A DNA stretch of 45,468 nucleotides from Chitinophaga pinensis (GTDB taxonomy: Bacteria > Bacteroidota > Bacteroidia > NS11-12g > UBA955): contig CAMDAF010000017.1 of assembly GCA_945888525.1 (NCBI GenBank), positions 1 to 45,468 of the forward strand, read 5' to 3'. Made by a program: the position numbers and the translations under genes. A model generated the notes under the pieces. It made no database searches, was not told where the DNA came from, and was given only the letters and a program-made list of their open reading frames with translations. Shown in pieces: positions 7,152-15,838 of the stretch (its first letter is position 1; every line of letters begins with the position of its first letter).

Positions 7152-7955
7152 ATGACTCCAAAACGCATCAACCATATAGAAATCATTGATGAAATAGGCT
7201 CTGGAGGCACCGCAAGTGTGCTAAAAGGGGTCGACTTAAACAATGGTCGTCTTGTGGCTGTAAAAGTTTTGTGGAGCAATTTGTTTAAAAGTGATGAAAT
7301 AAAAAAGCGCTTTATTTTTGAAGCCAACCAGTATCTTTACCTTAACCATCCCGGAATTGTTGCCCTTAAAGATTTTATTATCAAGGACGACGCCTATTAT
7401 TTGGTAATGGAATATATTGAAGGGCAAAACCTAGATGAATACATCAATAAAGTTACTGGTCCAATGCCTGAAAAAAAAGCCGTTTCGATTATGCTCGAAA
7501 TCTTAGATGCTGTTGGTTATGCCCACAAGAACAATGTGCTGCATTTAGACATTAAGCCAGCCAATATTATGATTGATGGCAACAGCAAAATAAAGTTGCT
7601 TGATTTTGGCATCTCGAGTGAAGGTCAGCAAGACACCAATGGTCAGATTATGGGCAGCCCCTTGTATATGAGTCCAGAACAGATAACTGGAAAAAACATA
7701 GACAAACCATCTGATATCTATTCATTGGGTATCACATTTTTTCAGATGCTTACTGGCAATACGCCATACAGTGGAAATATGTCTAGAGAAGAATTGTTTG
7801 CCAAAATACAAGAAGGCAATTTGCCAAAAGCTAAATCAATTTATCCATTTGTTTCCGATAAAATCCAAAGCATTATAGACAATGCAACACAAACAGACAG
7901 AAATAAAAGATTTCAATCAACAGAGGAATTTTCATCACAACTAAAAGCCATATGA
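7152..7955 (+). CDS. Soluble Hanks-type Ser/Thr kinase, non-RD
   Basis: 267 residues, just a kinase domain with no membrane helix. Gly-rich loop GSGGTASVLKG (16-26), ATP-anchoring K38 in VAVK, helix-C Glu in FIFEANQYL, catalytic loop HLDIKPANI (H131, D133), DFG at 151-153 and MSPEQ closing the activation segment are all present. The Arg before the catalytic Asp is Leu (HLD rather than HRD), and the segment before GSPLYMSPE has few Thr, unlike the three later kinases. Such non-RD kinases usually do not depend on activation-loop phosphorylation, so this one may be constitutive or differently gated. Its stop overlaps the next start (ATGA at 7952), implying translational coupling with the FHA/lipocalin-like protein. 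Confidence 0.92.
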   Translation: MTPKRINHIEIIDEIGSGGTASVLKGVDLNNGRLVAVKVLWSNLFKSDEIKKRFIFEANQYLYLNHPGIVALKDFIIKDDAYYLVMEYIEGQNLDEYINKVTGPMPEKKAVSIMLEILDAVGYAHKNNVLHLDIKPANIMIDGNSKIKLLDFGISSEGQQDTNGQIMGSPLYMSPEQITGKNIDKPSDIYSLGITFFQMLTGNTPYSGNMSREELFAKIQEGNLPKAKSIYPFVSDKIQSIIDNATQTDRNKRFQSTEEFSSQLKAI

Positions 7956-8674
7956 AACAATTATCAATAGGTAGGTCAAAAGAATGTCAGATTTTAATCG
8001 ATGATATTTCCGTATCAAGACTGCATGCTACGCTTATTATCTCGGAAGGTACTTACCAAATCATTGACAACAATTCAACCAATGGTACTTACGTTAACGG
8101 AAGTAAAATACAGGGTTCAAGGGCACTACAGCACAATGATATACTAAAAGTAGGGAATGTTATTATTCCATGGAGAAATTACATCAATGACAGCAATAGG
8201 CCAAATATGGAAAGAGGGGGAACAAAACCGCTTCCTATCCAAACGCCTACCCCTATGATTATACCCAAAAGAAAGAGCCAAACGCCTACAATCATTTTAA
8301 GTATTATCATAGCAGTGGTAATTATTGGTAGCGGCCTCTTCTTTTTCAAGAAACAAAATTCAGACAGTAAAAAAATCATTGGTAAATGGAGATGCATTGC
8401 CAATTGCGGTGAGATTACTGAAATAATATTTGATGATGACCATAAAGAAAATACCGTAGAATATAAATTAGATGGCATAGAATCTATCAGAGTCAAAGGT
8501 AAATGGAGAATTATTGAATCAAGAAAGCGTCTGGTTATCACCATAAAAAGTGGAGAAGAATACAGTGAAAACGATGAGGAAAAATACGACTATTTTTTCA
8601 GAGACGACATACTTGTTCTTGAAAAAGCAGATGAAAGTGGCGCTAAAGCAACGGAGTTATTAAGGGATAAATAA
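7952..8674 (+). CDS. FHA domain - membrane helix - lipocalin-like outer domain
   Basis: 240 residues. The FHA domain occupies about residues 1-72 with IGRSKEC, SRLHATL and NNSTNGTYVNG, all the phosphothreonine-binding residues in place. A Pro-rich linker (about 85-108) leads to a membrane helix (about 110-131, IILSIIIAVVIIGSGLFFF). The outer part (about 140-235) has two GKW motifs (IIGKWRC, VKGKWRI) and beta-rich sequence like small bacterial lipocalin-like domains; this last call is tentative. The N-terminus faces the cytoplasm. Translationally coupled to the non-RD kinase, suggesting the two proteins are made in fixed ratio and may work together. Confidence 0.85.
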   Translation: MKQLSIGRSKECQILIDDISVSRLHATLIISEGTYQIIDNNSTNGTYVNGSKIQGSRALQHNDILKVGNVIIPWRNYINDSNRPNMERGGTKPLPIQTPTPMIIPKRKSQTPTIILSIIIAVVIIGSGLFFFKKQNSDSKKIIGKWRCIANCGEITEIIFDDDHKENTVEYKLDGIESIRVKGKWRIIESRKRLVITIKSGEEYSENDEEKYDYFFRDDILVLEKADESGAKATELLRDK

Positions 8675-8678
8675 ATCA

Positions 8679-9887
8679 ATGGCTAAAATTCTAAATATTG
8701 GACGAAGCGCAAATAATGATATCATTATTAATGAAAATTATATATCAGCACAACATGCACAATTGATGTCTGATGATGATATGGTAATTTACATCAATGA
8801 TTTGGGTTCTGTTAACGGCACCTTTGTTAATGGAATGAGGGTATATGGCAGCCAAAGGATACAATTCGGAGATACCATATTGCTTGGCAGTAGCAAGTTA
8901 AATTGGGAATCCTATTTTCCTGGTCTTCAGAATAGCACTAAAATTCCTGCACAAATGAGCAGCCTCAAAACCTATGGATTGAGTGCATTAGCTGCTTTAA
9001 TTTTTGTGTTTGCTATATTTGGCATTAACGAAATTGTAAGTTCTTCGGTTGAGCATGAAAAATCAGATACAACAAAAAATGGTAAAACGCAAAAAGGCGG
9101 CGACAAGACTTCAGATGAAGAAAACGGGCAGGTTCCAAAAGAAATTACCTATGATTTTTCATGCGTAGTAAGTGAACAAAATCGCGAGGCCAGCGAAGCC
9201 ACAGATGTCTTAGACGAAATGAGATCCGGAGTTATAGACGCCGCGGGGGTCGAAGTTTCTGTGCAGGAAGAAATGGAGTTTGGTGACCAGAACCATAATG
9301 AATTGCTCAAAGGCAGCACTATTGTATATGATGATAGAAGCGACAAACTCGAGCAAATACTTAAAGAGCTTGTATCTAACATAGATGCACCCAAAGGTTT
9401 CAATTATAAAATATTCTTAATACAATCTGATGAAATCAATGCTTGGACCTGCGGTGGAAGAATTTACTTTACAACAACCATGTATGCCTTTACTGAGACC
9501 AATGATGAGATGGCAGGAATTATAGGCCATGAGATTTACCATAATGAATTGGGACATATCAATAAAATGCTCAAAGTACAAAAGATCAGCGAACAAACCT
9601 ATGGCCCTGATTTCGGAGGAATTGCTTCAACAATTGATGGAATATTAAGAAGTCCCTTTGGCAAAAAAGATGAGGCCCACTGTGATTTTAAAGGAGCCGA
9701 TTTGTGCATCAAAACCAATTATGAAAGCTGTGATATTGTTGAACTATGGGAAAGAATGTCGCAAAATGAAGGAGAGTCTGATGCCCTCACTGAGTTTTTA
9801 AGCAGCCACCCACTTTCTTCCCAAAGAAGAGATTGCCTCAAAAACCACATAAGAAACAATTATCAAATTAATTGCGAAAACAAATAA
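8679..9887 (+). CDS. FHA domain - membrane helix - M48-type metallopeptidase
   Basis: 402 residues. FHA domain at about 1-75 (IGRSANND, SAQHAQL, GSVNGTFVNG), membrane helix about 98-119, then an acidic linker and a peptidase domain. The zinc motif is HEIYH (H284, E285, H288) followed by NELGH. About 45 residues on, EAHCD (E332, D336) matches the family's E-x-x-A-D third-ligand motif with Cys for Ala. SSHPLSSQRRDCL near the end matches the usual M48 C-terminal HP..xxR. M48 enzymes cut proteins at or near membranes (HtpX, BepA, Ste24). Here the peptidase should face the periplasm and the FHA domain the cytoplasm. The direct link of a phosphopeptide reader to a metallopeptidase is the most unusual architecture in the operon. 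Gaps: 4 bases before, 8 after. Confidence 0.88.
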   Translation: MAKILNIGRSANNDIIINENYISAQHAQLMSDDDMVIYINDLGSVNGTFVNGMRVYGSQRIQFGDTILLGSSKLNWESYFPGLQNSTKIPAQMSSLKTYGLSALAALIFVFAIFGINEIVSSSVEHEKSDTTKNGKTQKGGDKTSDEENGQVPKEITYDFSCVVSEQNREASEATDVLDEMRSGVIDAAGVEVSVQEEMEFGDQNHNELLKGSTIVYDDRSDKLEQILKELVSNIDAPKGFNYKIFLIQSDEINAWTCGGRIYFTTTMYAFTETNDEMAGIIGHEIYHNELGHINKMLKVQKISEQTYGPDFGGIASTIDGILRSPFGKKDEAHCDFKGADLCIKTNYESCDIVELWERMSQNEGESDALTEFLSSHPLSSQRRDCLKNHIRNNYQINCENK

Positions 9888-9895
9888 CAAACCCA

Positions 9896-10783
9896 ATGAA
9901 AAGAATCAATATTAAGAAAATACTTTTATTCACATTTATAAATGCATTAGTGCTTTTTAGTGTGGCAGGTATATTTTCAGGGAAACCTCGACTGGTTAAA
10001 TTTAACAACCTAGAATTCTTGAAAAAGAAAGGCGATTCAATTGCGGTCTTAATGACCATAACAATTGAAAATCCTAACTTTTTTTCAATCACTGGCAAAA
10101 ATGTTGAAGTCATATCCTCCAACACTTTAGGTTTTATTGGAAAAGGCACTATGGAACCTTTTACAATAAAAGCGCATTCTTCAGATTCCTTAAAAGTTCT
10201 TATGATGCTGAAGGCAGATAAAATGATGGCTGCATATACCACCAATGGGGATAATTTTGAAAGTACAATCACCATCAATGGGAATTTCTCTCCATTATTT
10301 TTTATTCACTCGGTGACCATAGAATCAAAGGTTCCTAAAAAAGAAATAAATGGCCTTATCCTAACATCTTTTATGGCAGACAACAACATTTCATTTGACT
10401 CGCTCAATTACCGTCCATTGAGTCCTGTTGAATCTGTTATGAACTTTAACGTTAAGCTTAAGAATAATTTCGATTTTGACTTTAAAATTGAAAAAGTAGA
10501 AATTGAGCTATACCCTTCCGAAAAAAGTCAAATATTATTAGGGAATTGGACATTAAACAAAGCCGTTGCGATGACTCCAAAATCAGAAATGAGTTTCCCT
10601 GGAACGCTCCATGTGCATCACATTGCGATGATGATGGCTGGTATAGAAAAAGCAGGGAAAGATCTAAATAAGGCGTATTTAAGAGGATATGCAAGCATAC
10701 TTATCGATTCTGAAGTTATAAGAGTGCCATTTAGTTTTGCTGTTTCAACCGATATGTCAAAACTTAAAATTCAGACTCAGTAA
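9896..10783 (+). CDS. LEA14/WHy-like envelope protein
   Basis: 295 residues from ATG 9896. An upstream TTG at 9872 would overlap the previous gene and put eight polar residues before the signal anchor, so I reject it. Residues about 6-24 form a hydrophobic anchor or signal. The first module (about 30-130) carries the WHy/LEA_2 hallmark ITIENPNFF with alternating polar/hydrophobic strands. A second, similar module (about 165-290) contains VKLKNNFDFDFKIEKVEIELY. Such domains are found in bacterial periplasmic proteins of unclear, possibly protective or lipid-related, function. It is one of the operon's two non-FHA, non-catalytic members if the vWA protein is set aside, and may be the envelope partner. 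Next gene 5 bases on. Confidence 0.75.
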   Translation: MKRINIKKILLFTFINALVLFSVAGIFSGKPRLVKFNNLEFLKKKGDSIAVLMTITIENPNFFSITGKNVEVISSNTLGFIGKGTMEPFTIKAHSSDSLKVLMMLKADKMMAAYTTNGDNFESTITINGNFSPLFFIHSVTIESKVPKKEINGLILTSFMADNNISFDSLNYRPLSPVESVMNFNVKLKNNFDFDFKIEKVEIELYPSEKSQILLGNWTLNKAVAMTPKSEMSFPGTLHVHHIAMMMAGIEKAGKDLNKAYLRGYASILIDSEVIRVPFSFAVSTDMSKLKIQTQ

Positions 10784-10788
10784 TTAAC

Positions 10789-13110
10789 ATGGAACCTTTA
10801 AAATTTCAATTTTTTCAAGATGGTCAATTAATCAAAAAGATTGTTTTTGCTGGTCATCAGCAAGTTTCCTTGTCAATTGGCAAAACCGACACAGATATCG
10901 TCTATAATGTTGCAGATGTTTCAAGAATGCATGCCCAAATAGTTTATGATGGGAACAGGGTATATATTCAAGACTGCAACAGCACCAATGGAACCTATAT
11001 CAATGGTGTTAAAATTTCTAGCGGGCAACTTATTCAAGTAAAAGCGGAAGATGAAATATCTTTTTCTCAGTCAAAATCCGCTACCTTAATTGTAGGAGAA
11101 AAAGTCGCTGAAAATATTTCACAGAATAAAAAACCTTCCAATTCAGCTGAAGGAGTAAAATCACTTTTACAATACCTTTCGGGAAAAGACGAAATAAAAA
11201 TCGGTCGTTCTCCAGAATGTGATGTGGTTCTTGAGCACACCTCAGTTAGCCGTGTGCATGCCACTGTGAGAAAAACATCCTCTGGGAAATACCTCATTAC
11301 TGACTTAGGTTCTCTCAACGGCACTTTTGTTAACAATAGGAAAGTCACCTCGGCTGAAGTGAGCGCTAAGGATAAAATATTTATTGGCCGTTTCCTATTA
11401 AATCTTGAATCTAGTGGAAGAAATTTAAGCAATGAATCTGCAGTCAGAGCTACAAATATTTGCAAACAATATAATAATGGATTTTTAGCACTAAAAAGCA
11501 CATCATTTGATATACCTTCAGGTGGATTAATTGCAATCATGGGGCCTTCGGGATGTGGTAAGTCTACTCTGCTAAAAGTACTTAATGGAGACTCCCCTGC
11601 CTCAGCCGGAGAAGTTTATATCAATGGTCTTGAATTAATAAGCAATTATGGTTATTTAAAAACCCAAATTGGTTATGTCCCCCAAGATGATATCGTTCAC
11701 AGAGAATTAACGGTAGAACAATCTTTATTCTATGCTGCACATATCCGATTGGATGGGGTAAGCGATGAGTTTGCTCAAGCTAAAATAGAGCAGCTCTTAA
11801 ACGAATTAAACATCAATGAAATAAGACATAGCCTTGTGTCAGCAATTAGTGGTGGTCAGCGTAAAAGGGTATCTATTGCAGTAGAATTACTCTCCGATCC
11901 AGCTGTCCTATTTCTTGATGAACCAACCTCTCCACTTGACCCTCAAACAATTGAGGAATTTATGGGCATCCTGAGAAATTTATCAGAAAAAGGCACAACG
12001 GTTATTTTGGTTACCCATAAACCCGACGATCTTGCCCATATGGATTCGGTTATGTTTATGGCAGAAGGTGGTTATCTAATTTTTTATGGGCGTTCAAACG
12101 AATACAAAGACTATTTCAAAGTAAATTCACCGGTAGAGGTATACGCCAATATAGCTGGCGAAAAAGCAAAATATTGGATCAATAAAACCTCAAATCCAGG
12201 AAATTCATTACAAATATCCCAAAATTCAGTGCGGAAAATTGACGATGATGTCAATCCATTGAGACAATTTTATTGGTTGTTAAGTCGCTATTTTAAAATC
12301 AAAACAAACGACCGTTTAAATTCGGCCATCATGCTTTTACAAGCGCCCATTATTGCAGTACTCATTTGTTTTATTTTTCAAGAAATTCGAGGGGCAGTTC
12401 CCTTTTTAATGGCAGTATCTGCTATTTGGTTTGGTGTCAATAACGCCGCAAGAGAAATAGTTGCAGAAGCGCCTATTTACAAGCGGGAAAGAATGTTTAA
12501 TGTCTTAATTGCTCCTTATATTTTTTCTAAAGTATTTGTCCTTGGAATATTTGCATTAATTCAAGCATTGCTCTTCAATAGTATTATTTGGGTTTGGTAT
12601 AGCAATAGCACTATTGGTTGGCAAGACCCGCTATCGGCTGCAGGATGGATGTTTTTCCTAACGGTTATTTCCTCTTTATTTGGATTGTTAATTTCCGCTA
12701 TTTCCAACAGCACAGAGAAGGTGATGTCGATTGTTCCAATTGCAGTTATCCCTCAAATTATGCTTGCTGGGATAATCGCAAAAATACCAAATGTTACGGT
12801 TGAATTTTTTAGTTATTTAACTTTCTCAAGATGGGGCACAGAAGGGTTTGACCATATCCAAAAAGAAATTGTTGAGCCAATGCCTAAAATTGACCCTTCA
12901 CAAAACCCTGAGGAAGTGCCAAAAATCGTTCAAGAAGATTCGGTAATTGATGCCTATGAGCAACTTGAAACGAATTTTCACAGCAGCTATGATTCGAATT
13001 TTGGCGATCTGGCGGGTACATTAACTTTAGACTTTTTAGTCATTTTAATCTTGGGCTTTATCTGTTTACTCGGCATTTGGTGGTCGCTAAAGAAAAAAGA
13101 TTCTATCTAA
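10789..13110 (+). CDS. ABC exporter with two N-terminal FHA domains (Rv1747-like architecture)
   Basis: 773 residues. FHA1 (about 25-95: SIGKTD, SRMHAQ, NSTNGTYING) and FHA2 (about 135-205: IGRSPEC, SRVHATV, GSLNGTFVN) precede an ABCG-type ATPase (about 220-440). The ATPase shows Walker A GPSGCGKST (K258), signature SGGQRKR, Walker B VLFLDEPTSPLD and an H-loop His in VTHKPDD. The last third has about six membrane helices of the ABC2 type. Mycobacterium Rv1747 has the same order (two FHA, ATPase, permease) and is regulated by a Ser/Thr kinase. By analogy this exporter should be gated by kinases of the operon. The substrate is unknown; lipids or glycolipids are plausible for this family. Five bases after the previous gene. 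Confidence 0.93.
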   Translation: MEPLKFQFFQDGQLIKKIVFAGHQQVSLSIGKTDTDIVYNVADVSRMHAQIVYDGNRVYIQDCNSTNGTYINGVKISSGQLIQVKAEDEISFSQSKSATLIVGEKVAENISQNKKPSNSAEGVKSLLQYLSGKDEIKIGRSPECDVVLEHTSVSRVHATVRKTSSGKYLITDLGSLNGTFVNNRKVTSAEVSAKDKIFIGRFLLNLESSGRNLSNESAVRATNICKQYNNGFLALKSTSFDIPSGGLIAIMGPSGCGKSTLLKVLNGDSPASAGEVYINGLELISNYGYLKTQIGYVPQDDIVHRELTVEQSLFYAAHIRLDGVSDEFAQAKIEQLLNELNINEIRHSLVSAISGGQRKRVSIAVELLSDPAVLFLDEPTSPLDPQTIEEFMGILRNLSEKGTTVILVTHKPDDLAHMDSVMFMAEGGYLIFYGRSNEYKDYFKVNSPVEVYANIAGEKAKYWINKTSNPGNSLQISQNSVRKIDDDVNPLRQFYWLLSRYFKIKTNDRLNSAIMLLQAPIIAVLICFIFQEIRGAVPFLMAVSAIWFGVNNAAREIVAEAPIYKRERMFNVLIAPYIFSKVFVLGIFALIQALLFNSIIWVWYSNSTIGWQDPLSAAGWMFFLTVISSLFGLLISAISNSTEKVMSIVPIAVIPQIMLAGIIAKIPNVTVEFFSYLTFSRWGTEGFDHIQKEIVEPMPKIDPSQNPEEVPKIVQEDSVIDAYEQLETNFHSSYDSNFGDLAGTLTLDFLVILILGFICLLGIWWSLKKKDSI

Positions 13111-13120
13111 AATACTCCAA

Positions 13121-14275
13121 ATGATCGGCCGTAAAATACTTAACTATGAAATAAAATCGCTCCTCGGCGAGGGTGGCATGGGCAATGTGTATTTGGCAGA
13201 ACACACGCATTTAGGCAGAAAGGTTGCCATTAAAAGTCTGCACCAGCAACTGGTCAAAAACGAGGGTTTGCGTGCCCGATTTAAAAAAGAAGCTTCAACC
13301 ATGGAGCTCCTAAAACATCCTAAAATAGTAGATTTACATGACTTTGTAGAAGAAGCCAATGGACTTTATTTGGTAATGGAATATGTAGAAGGCTTGACTT
13401 TAGATGAATATATAAGAAAAAAGAGCGGACCTATCCCTTATGAAATTGCCATACCAATGGTGTTACAAATATTGGATGCCTTTTCTTATGCCCATTCAAA
13501 AGGCATTGTACACCGAGACATAAAACCTTCTAATATTTTAATCACAAACAATGGAGATGTCAAAATCCTTGATTTTGGCATTGCCAAGATTCTGAATGAA
13601 GAGGCAAGCCCATTAACCAGAACCGGAATCCAGATGGGTACCGTTTATTATATGAGTCCTGAACAGGTGCAAGTCAAAGAAATAGACATTAGATCAGATA
13701 TATATTCATTGGGCGTAACCCTGCATCAAATGCTGACAGGATCCAGGCCATATGATGGCATTGTGAGTGAATATGAGGTTTATTCCAAAATAATCAATGA
13801 ACCTTTGCCTGCTGCCAGTAAATTGTACCATGGTGTTCCCGATTTTCTTGACAAGGTGATTCTGAAGGCAACACATAAGAACAAAGCAGATAGGTTTCAG
13901 AGCTGTGAGGAATTTTCAAAATATTTATCTGAGGAAAAACCGCCTGTTATTGAAAACAAAACCATAGATAATCCAATAAGTAAAACAAACCCTCTAGTAA
14001 CAGAATCAGGTATAGTTGAAATTAATGAAACAAGTAAATTAAAAAACATTCTAGTTATCGTATGGGTGGTTGTAGTATTTACAATCATATTGCTTTTTAA
14101 TTACGTTTCTGCAGAGTCGGCTAGTCGTTACGATTCGGGTCCAATTATATCCCATGAAGATTCGGCTAAAGCTGGCTTGATAACTGACCCTGAATATTAT
14201 TACGAAGAGACTGCACCAGCTGAAGATTCGATTAATGCTGGATTATCAGTCCACCCTGAATACAATTATAACTAA
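13121..14275 (+). CDS. Membrane Hanks-type Ser/Thr kinase A, short repeated tail
   Basis: 384 residues. The kinase domain (about 9-270) has GEGGMGNVYL, K38, HRDIKPSN (H131, D133), DFG (151) and GTVYYMSPEQ: a PknB-like active RD kinase with Thr in the activation segment (TRTGIQMGT). A membrane helix follows (about 309-331). The outer tail is only about 50 residues and contains two copies of EDS..AGL....PEY.Y (EDS at 346 and 368). The kinase domain is nearly the same as those of the next two genes, so the three arose by tandem duplication. It starts 10 bases after the ABC gene. The tail is too short for a typical sensor and may be a docking peptide. Confidence 0.93.
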   Translation: MIGRKILNYEIKSLLGEGGMGNVYLAEHTHLGRKVAIKSLHQQLVKNEGLRARFKKEASTMELLKHPKIVDLHDFVEEANGLYLVMEYVEGLTLDEYIRKKSGPIPYEIAIPMVLQILDAFSYAHSKGIVHRDIKPSNILITNNGDVKILDFGIAKILNEEASPLTRTGIQMGTVYYMSPEQVQVKEIDIRSDIYSLGVTLHQMLTGSRPYDGIVSEYEVYSKIINEPLPAASKLYHGVPDFLDKVILKATHKNKADRFQSCEEFSKYLSEEKPPVIENKTIDNPISKTNPLVTESGIVEINETSKLKNILVIVWVVVVFTIILLFNYVSAESASRYDSGPIISHEDSAKAGLITDPEYYYEETAPAEDSINAGLSVHPEYNYN

Positions 14276-14317
14276 CCGTAACAAAAAAAAACTAACCACA
14301 CAAATACAGACATCACC

Positions 14318-15820
14318 ATGATAGGCAAAAATATCCTTAACTACGAAATAAAAAAGCTACTTGGCGAAGGTGGCATGGGCAATGTGTATTTGGCAGAACA
14401 TGCGCAGATAGGCAGAAAAGTTGCCATTAAAAGTCTGCATCAGCAATTGGTAAAGAACGAAGGCTTGCGTGCCCGATTTAAAAACGAAGCCTCCACCATG
14501 GCCCACCTTCAACATCCTAAAATTGTTACGTTGTATGATTATGTAGAAGAAGCCGATGGCCTTTATTTGGTTATGGAATATGTAGAGGGCTTACCTTTGG
14601 ATGAATACATCAAAGAAAAAAGCGGACCTATTCCCTCTGAAAAAGCCATTCCAATGATGATACAGATTTTGGATGCGTTTTCTTATGCCCATTCAAAAGG
14701 AATTGTGCACCGAGACATTAAACCATCTAATATTCTAATCAGCAGCAATGGTGACATCAAAATTCTTGATTTTGGTATTGCAAAAATGATGATTGAGGCA
14801 GGCAACAAACTCACCAAGACAGGTACGCAAATGGGCACTGTCTTTTATATGAGCCCTGAACAGGTGCAAGGAAAAGACATCGATATTAGAAGCGATATTT
14901 ATTCGCTTGGCGTTACATTTTATCAAATGCTAACCGGCATCAGTCCATATGATGGAATGACTACCGAATATGAAATCTATTCAAAAATTTTAGCTGAGCC
15001 CCTACCCGCTGCCAGAAGTTTATACCCTGGTGTGCCCGATTTTCTTGATAAAGTTATTCTGAAGGCAACTGCAAAAAACAAGGAAGACAGATTCCAAAAT
15101 TGCGAGGAATTTTCCGCCTTTTTATTAAAACGAGAAAGTCCAGTTATTGAAAATAAAACGCTTGTTCATACAATTGACCCAGTAAAACATAAAACTCAAG
15201 AATCAGAAAAACCACAAGGTGAAAAAAGCAAGGCAAAGCTTATCTTTATGATCCTAATTGTGCTATTGGGTTCAATTTTAATTATTGTATTGGTTAATGG
15301 TATGAACAACAAATCGACGTATAATTTACCCGGCGATTCTGCATTTATAGAACCAGACCCCATTAATGAAGTTGCTGCCCCAGAAATGACTGATGTAGAA
15401 TTAGCGCCCGCAACTGAATCGGATGCAGCTCCCGCCTCAAATTATATTTCATACAATGATGCACAGACGCTTTATGAGCGTTTTGCCAATGCCATCATCG
15501 CTCAAAATGATTATGAAATATCGGCTTGTTTGGCTCCTACACTTAGCATTTGGCATAATAGTCAAAACAAAGACAGAGATCAAATCATTACAAATTATCA
15601 CAATAGGTATTTTAACAAATGGACAGTTATTGAAGACGAACTCATGGAATTAATAGAGCAAGCCAATCCAGGAGAATTTAGATATAAAAAAAGATATACG
15701 ATTATATCAACCAGCGATTCTGATAATAAAAAAGAATATGAAATCTCTGGATATTTTGTAGTCAATTCAGATGGCCAATTTATTGAAATGAAAGACCAAG
15801 AAACCACTCAAGTAAATTAA
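14318..15820 (+). CDS. Membrane Hanks-type Ser/Thr kinase B, NTF2-like outer domain
   Basis: 500 residues. The kinase domain (about 9-270) has the full motif set: GEGGMGNVYL, K38, HRDIKPSN, DFG and an activation segment TKTGTQMGTVFYMSPEQ. Membrane helix about 307-329, then an acidic Pro/Ala linker. The outer domain (about 375-495) contains AQTLYERFANAIIAQNDYEI, NYHNRYFNKW and a beta-rich end, which looks like an NTF2/SnoaL-type fold (tentative). Such a pocket could bind a small ligand and make this a receptor kinase. The 42-base gap before it is the largest between operon members but contains no terminator. Closest relative in the window is kinase C. Confidence 0.93.
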   Translation: MIGKNILNYEIKKLLGEGGMGNVYLAEHAQIGRKVAIKSLHQQLVKNEGLRARFKNEASTMAHLQHPKIVTLYDYVEEADGLYLVMEYVEGLPLDEYIKEKSGPIPSEKAIPMMIQILDAFSYAHSKGIVHRDIKPSNILISSNGDIKILDFGIAKMMIEAGNKLTKTGTQMGTVFYMSPEQVQGKDIDIRSDIYSLGVTFYQMLTGISPYDGMTTEYEIYSKILAEPLPAARSLYPGVPDFLDKVILKATAKNKEDRFQNCEEFSAFLLKRESPVIENKTLVHTIDPVKHKTQESEKPQGEKSKAKLIFMILIVLLGSILIIVLVNGMNNKSTYNLPGDSAFIEPDPINEVAAPEMTDVELAPATESDAAPASNYISYNDAQTLYERFANAIIAQNDYEISACLAPTLSIWHNSQNKDRDQIITNYHNRYFNKWTVIEDELMELIEQANPGEFRYKKRYTIISTSDSDNKKEYEISGYFVVNSDGQFIEMKDQETTQVN

Positions 15821-15838
15821 AAACAGATAAAAAATAAT

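Noticed and set aside
9872-9895. TTG start at 9872 for the LEA14-like gene
   Set aside because: It overlaps the previous gene, and an ATG 24 bases on begins exactly at the signal anchor.
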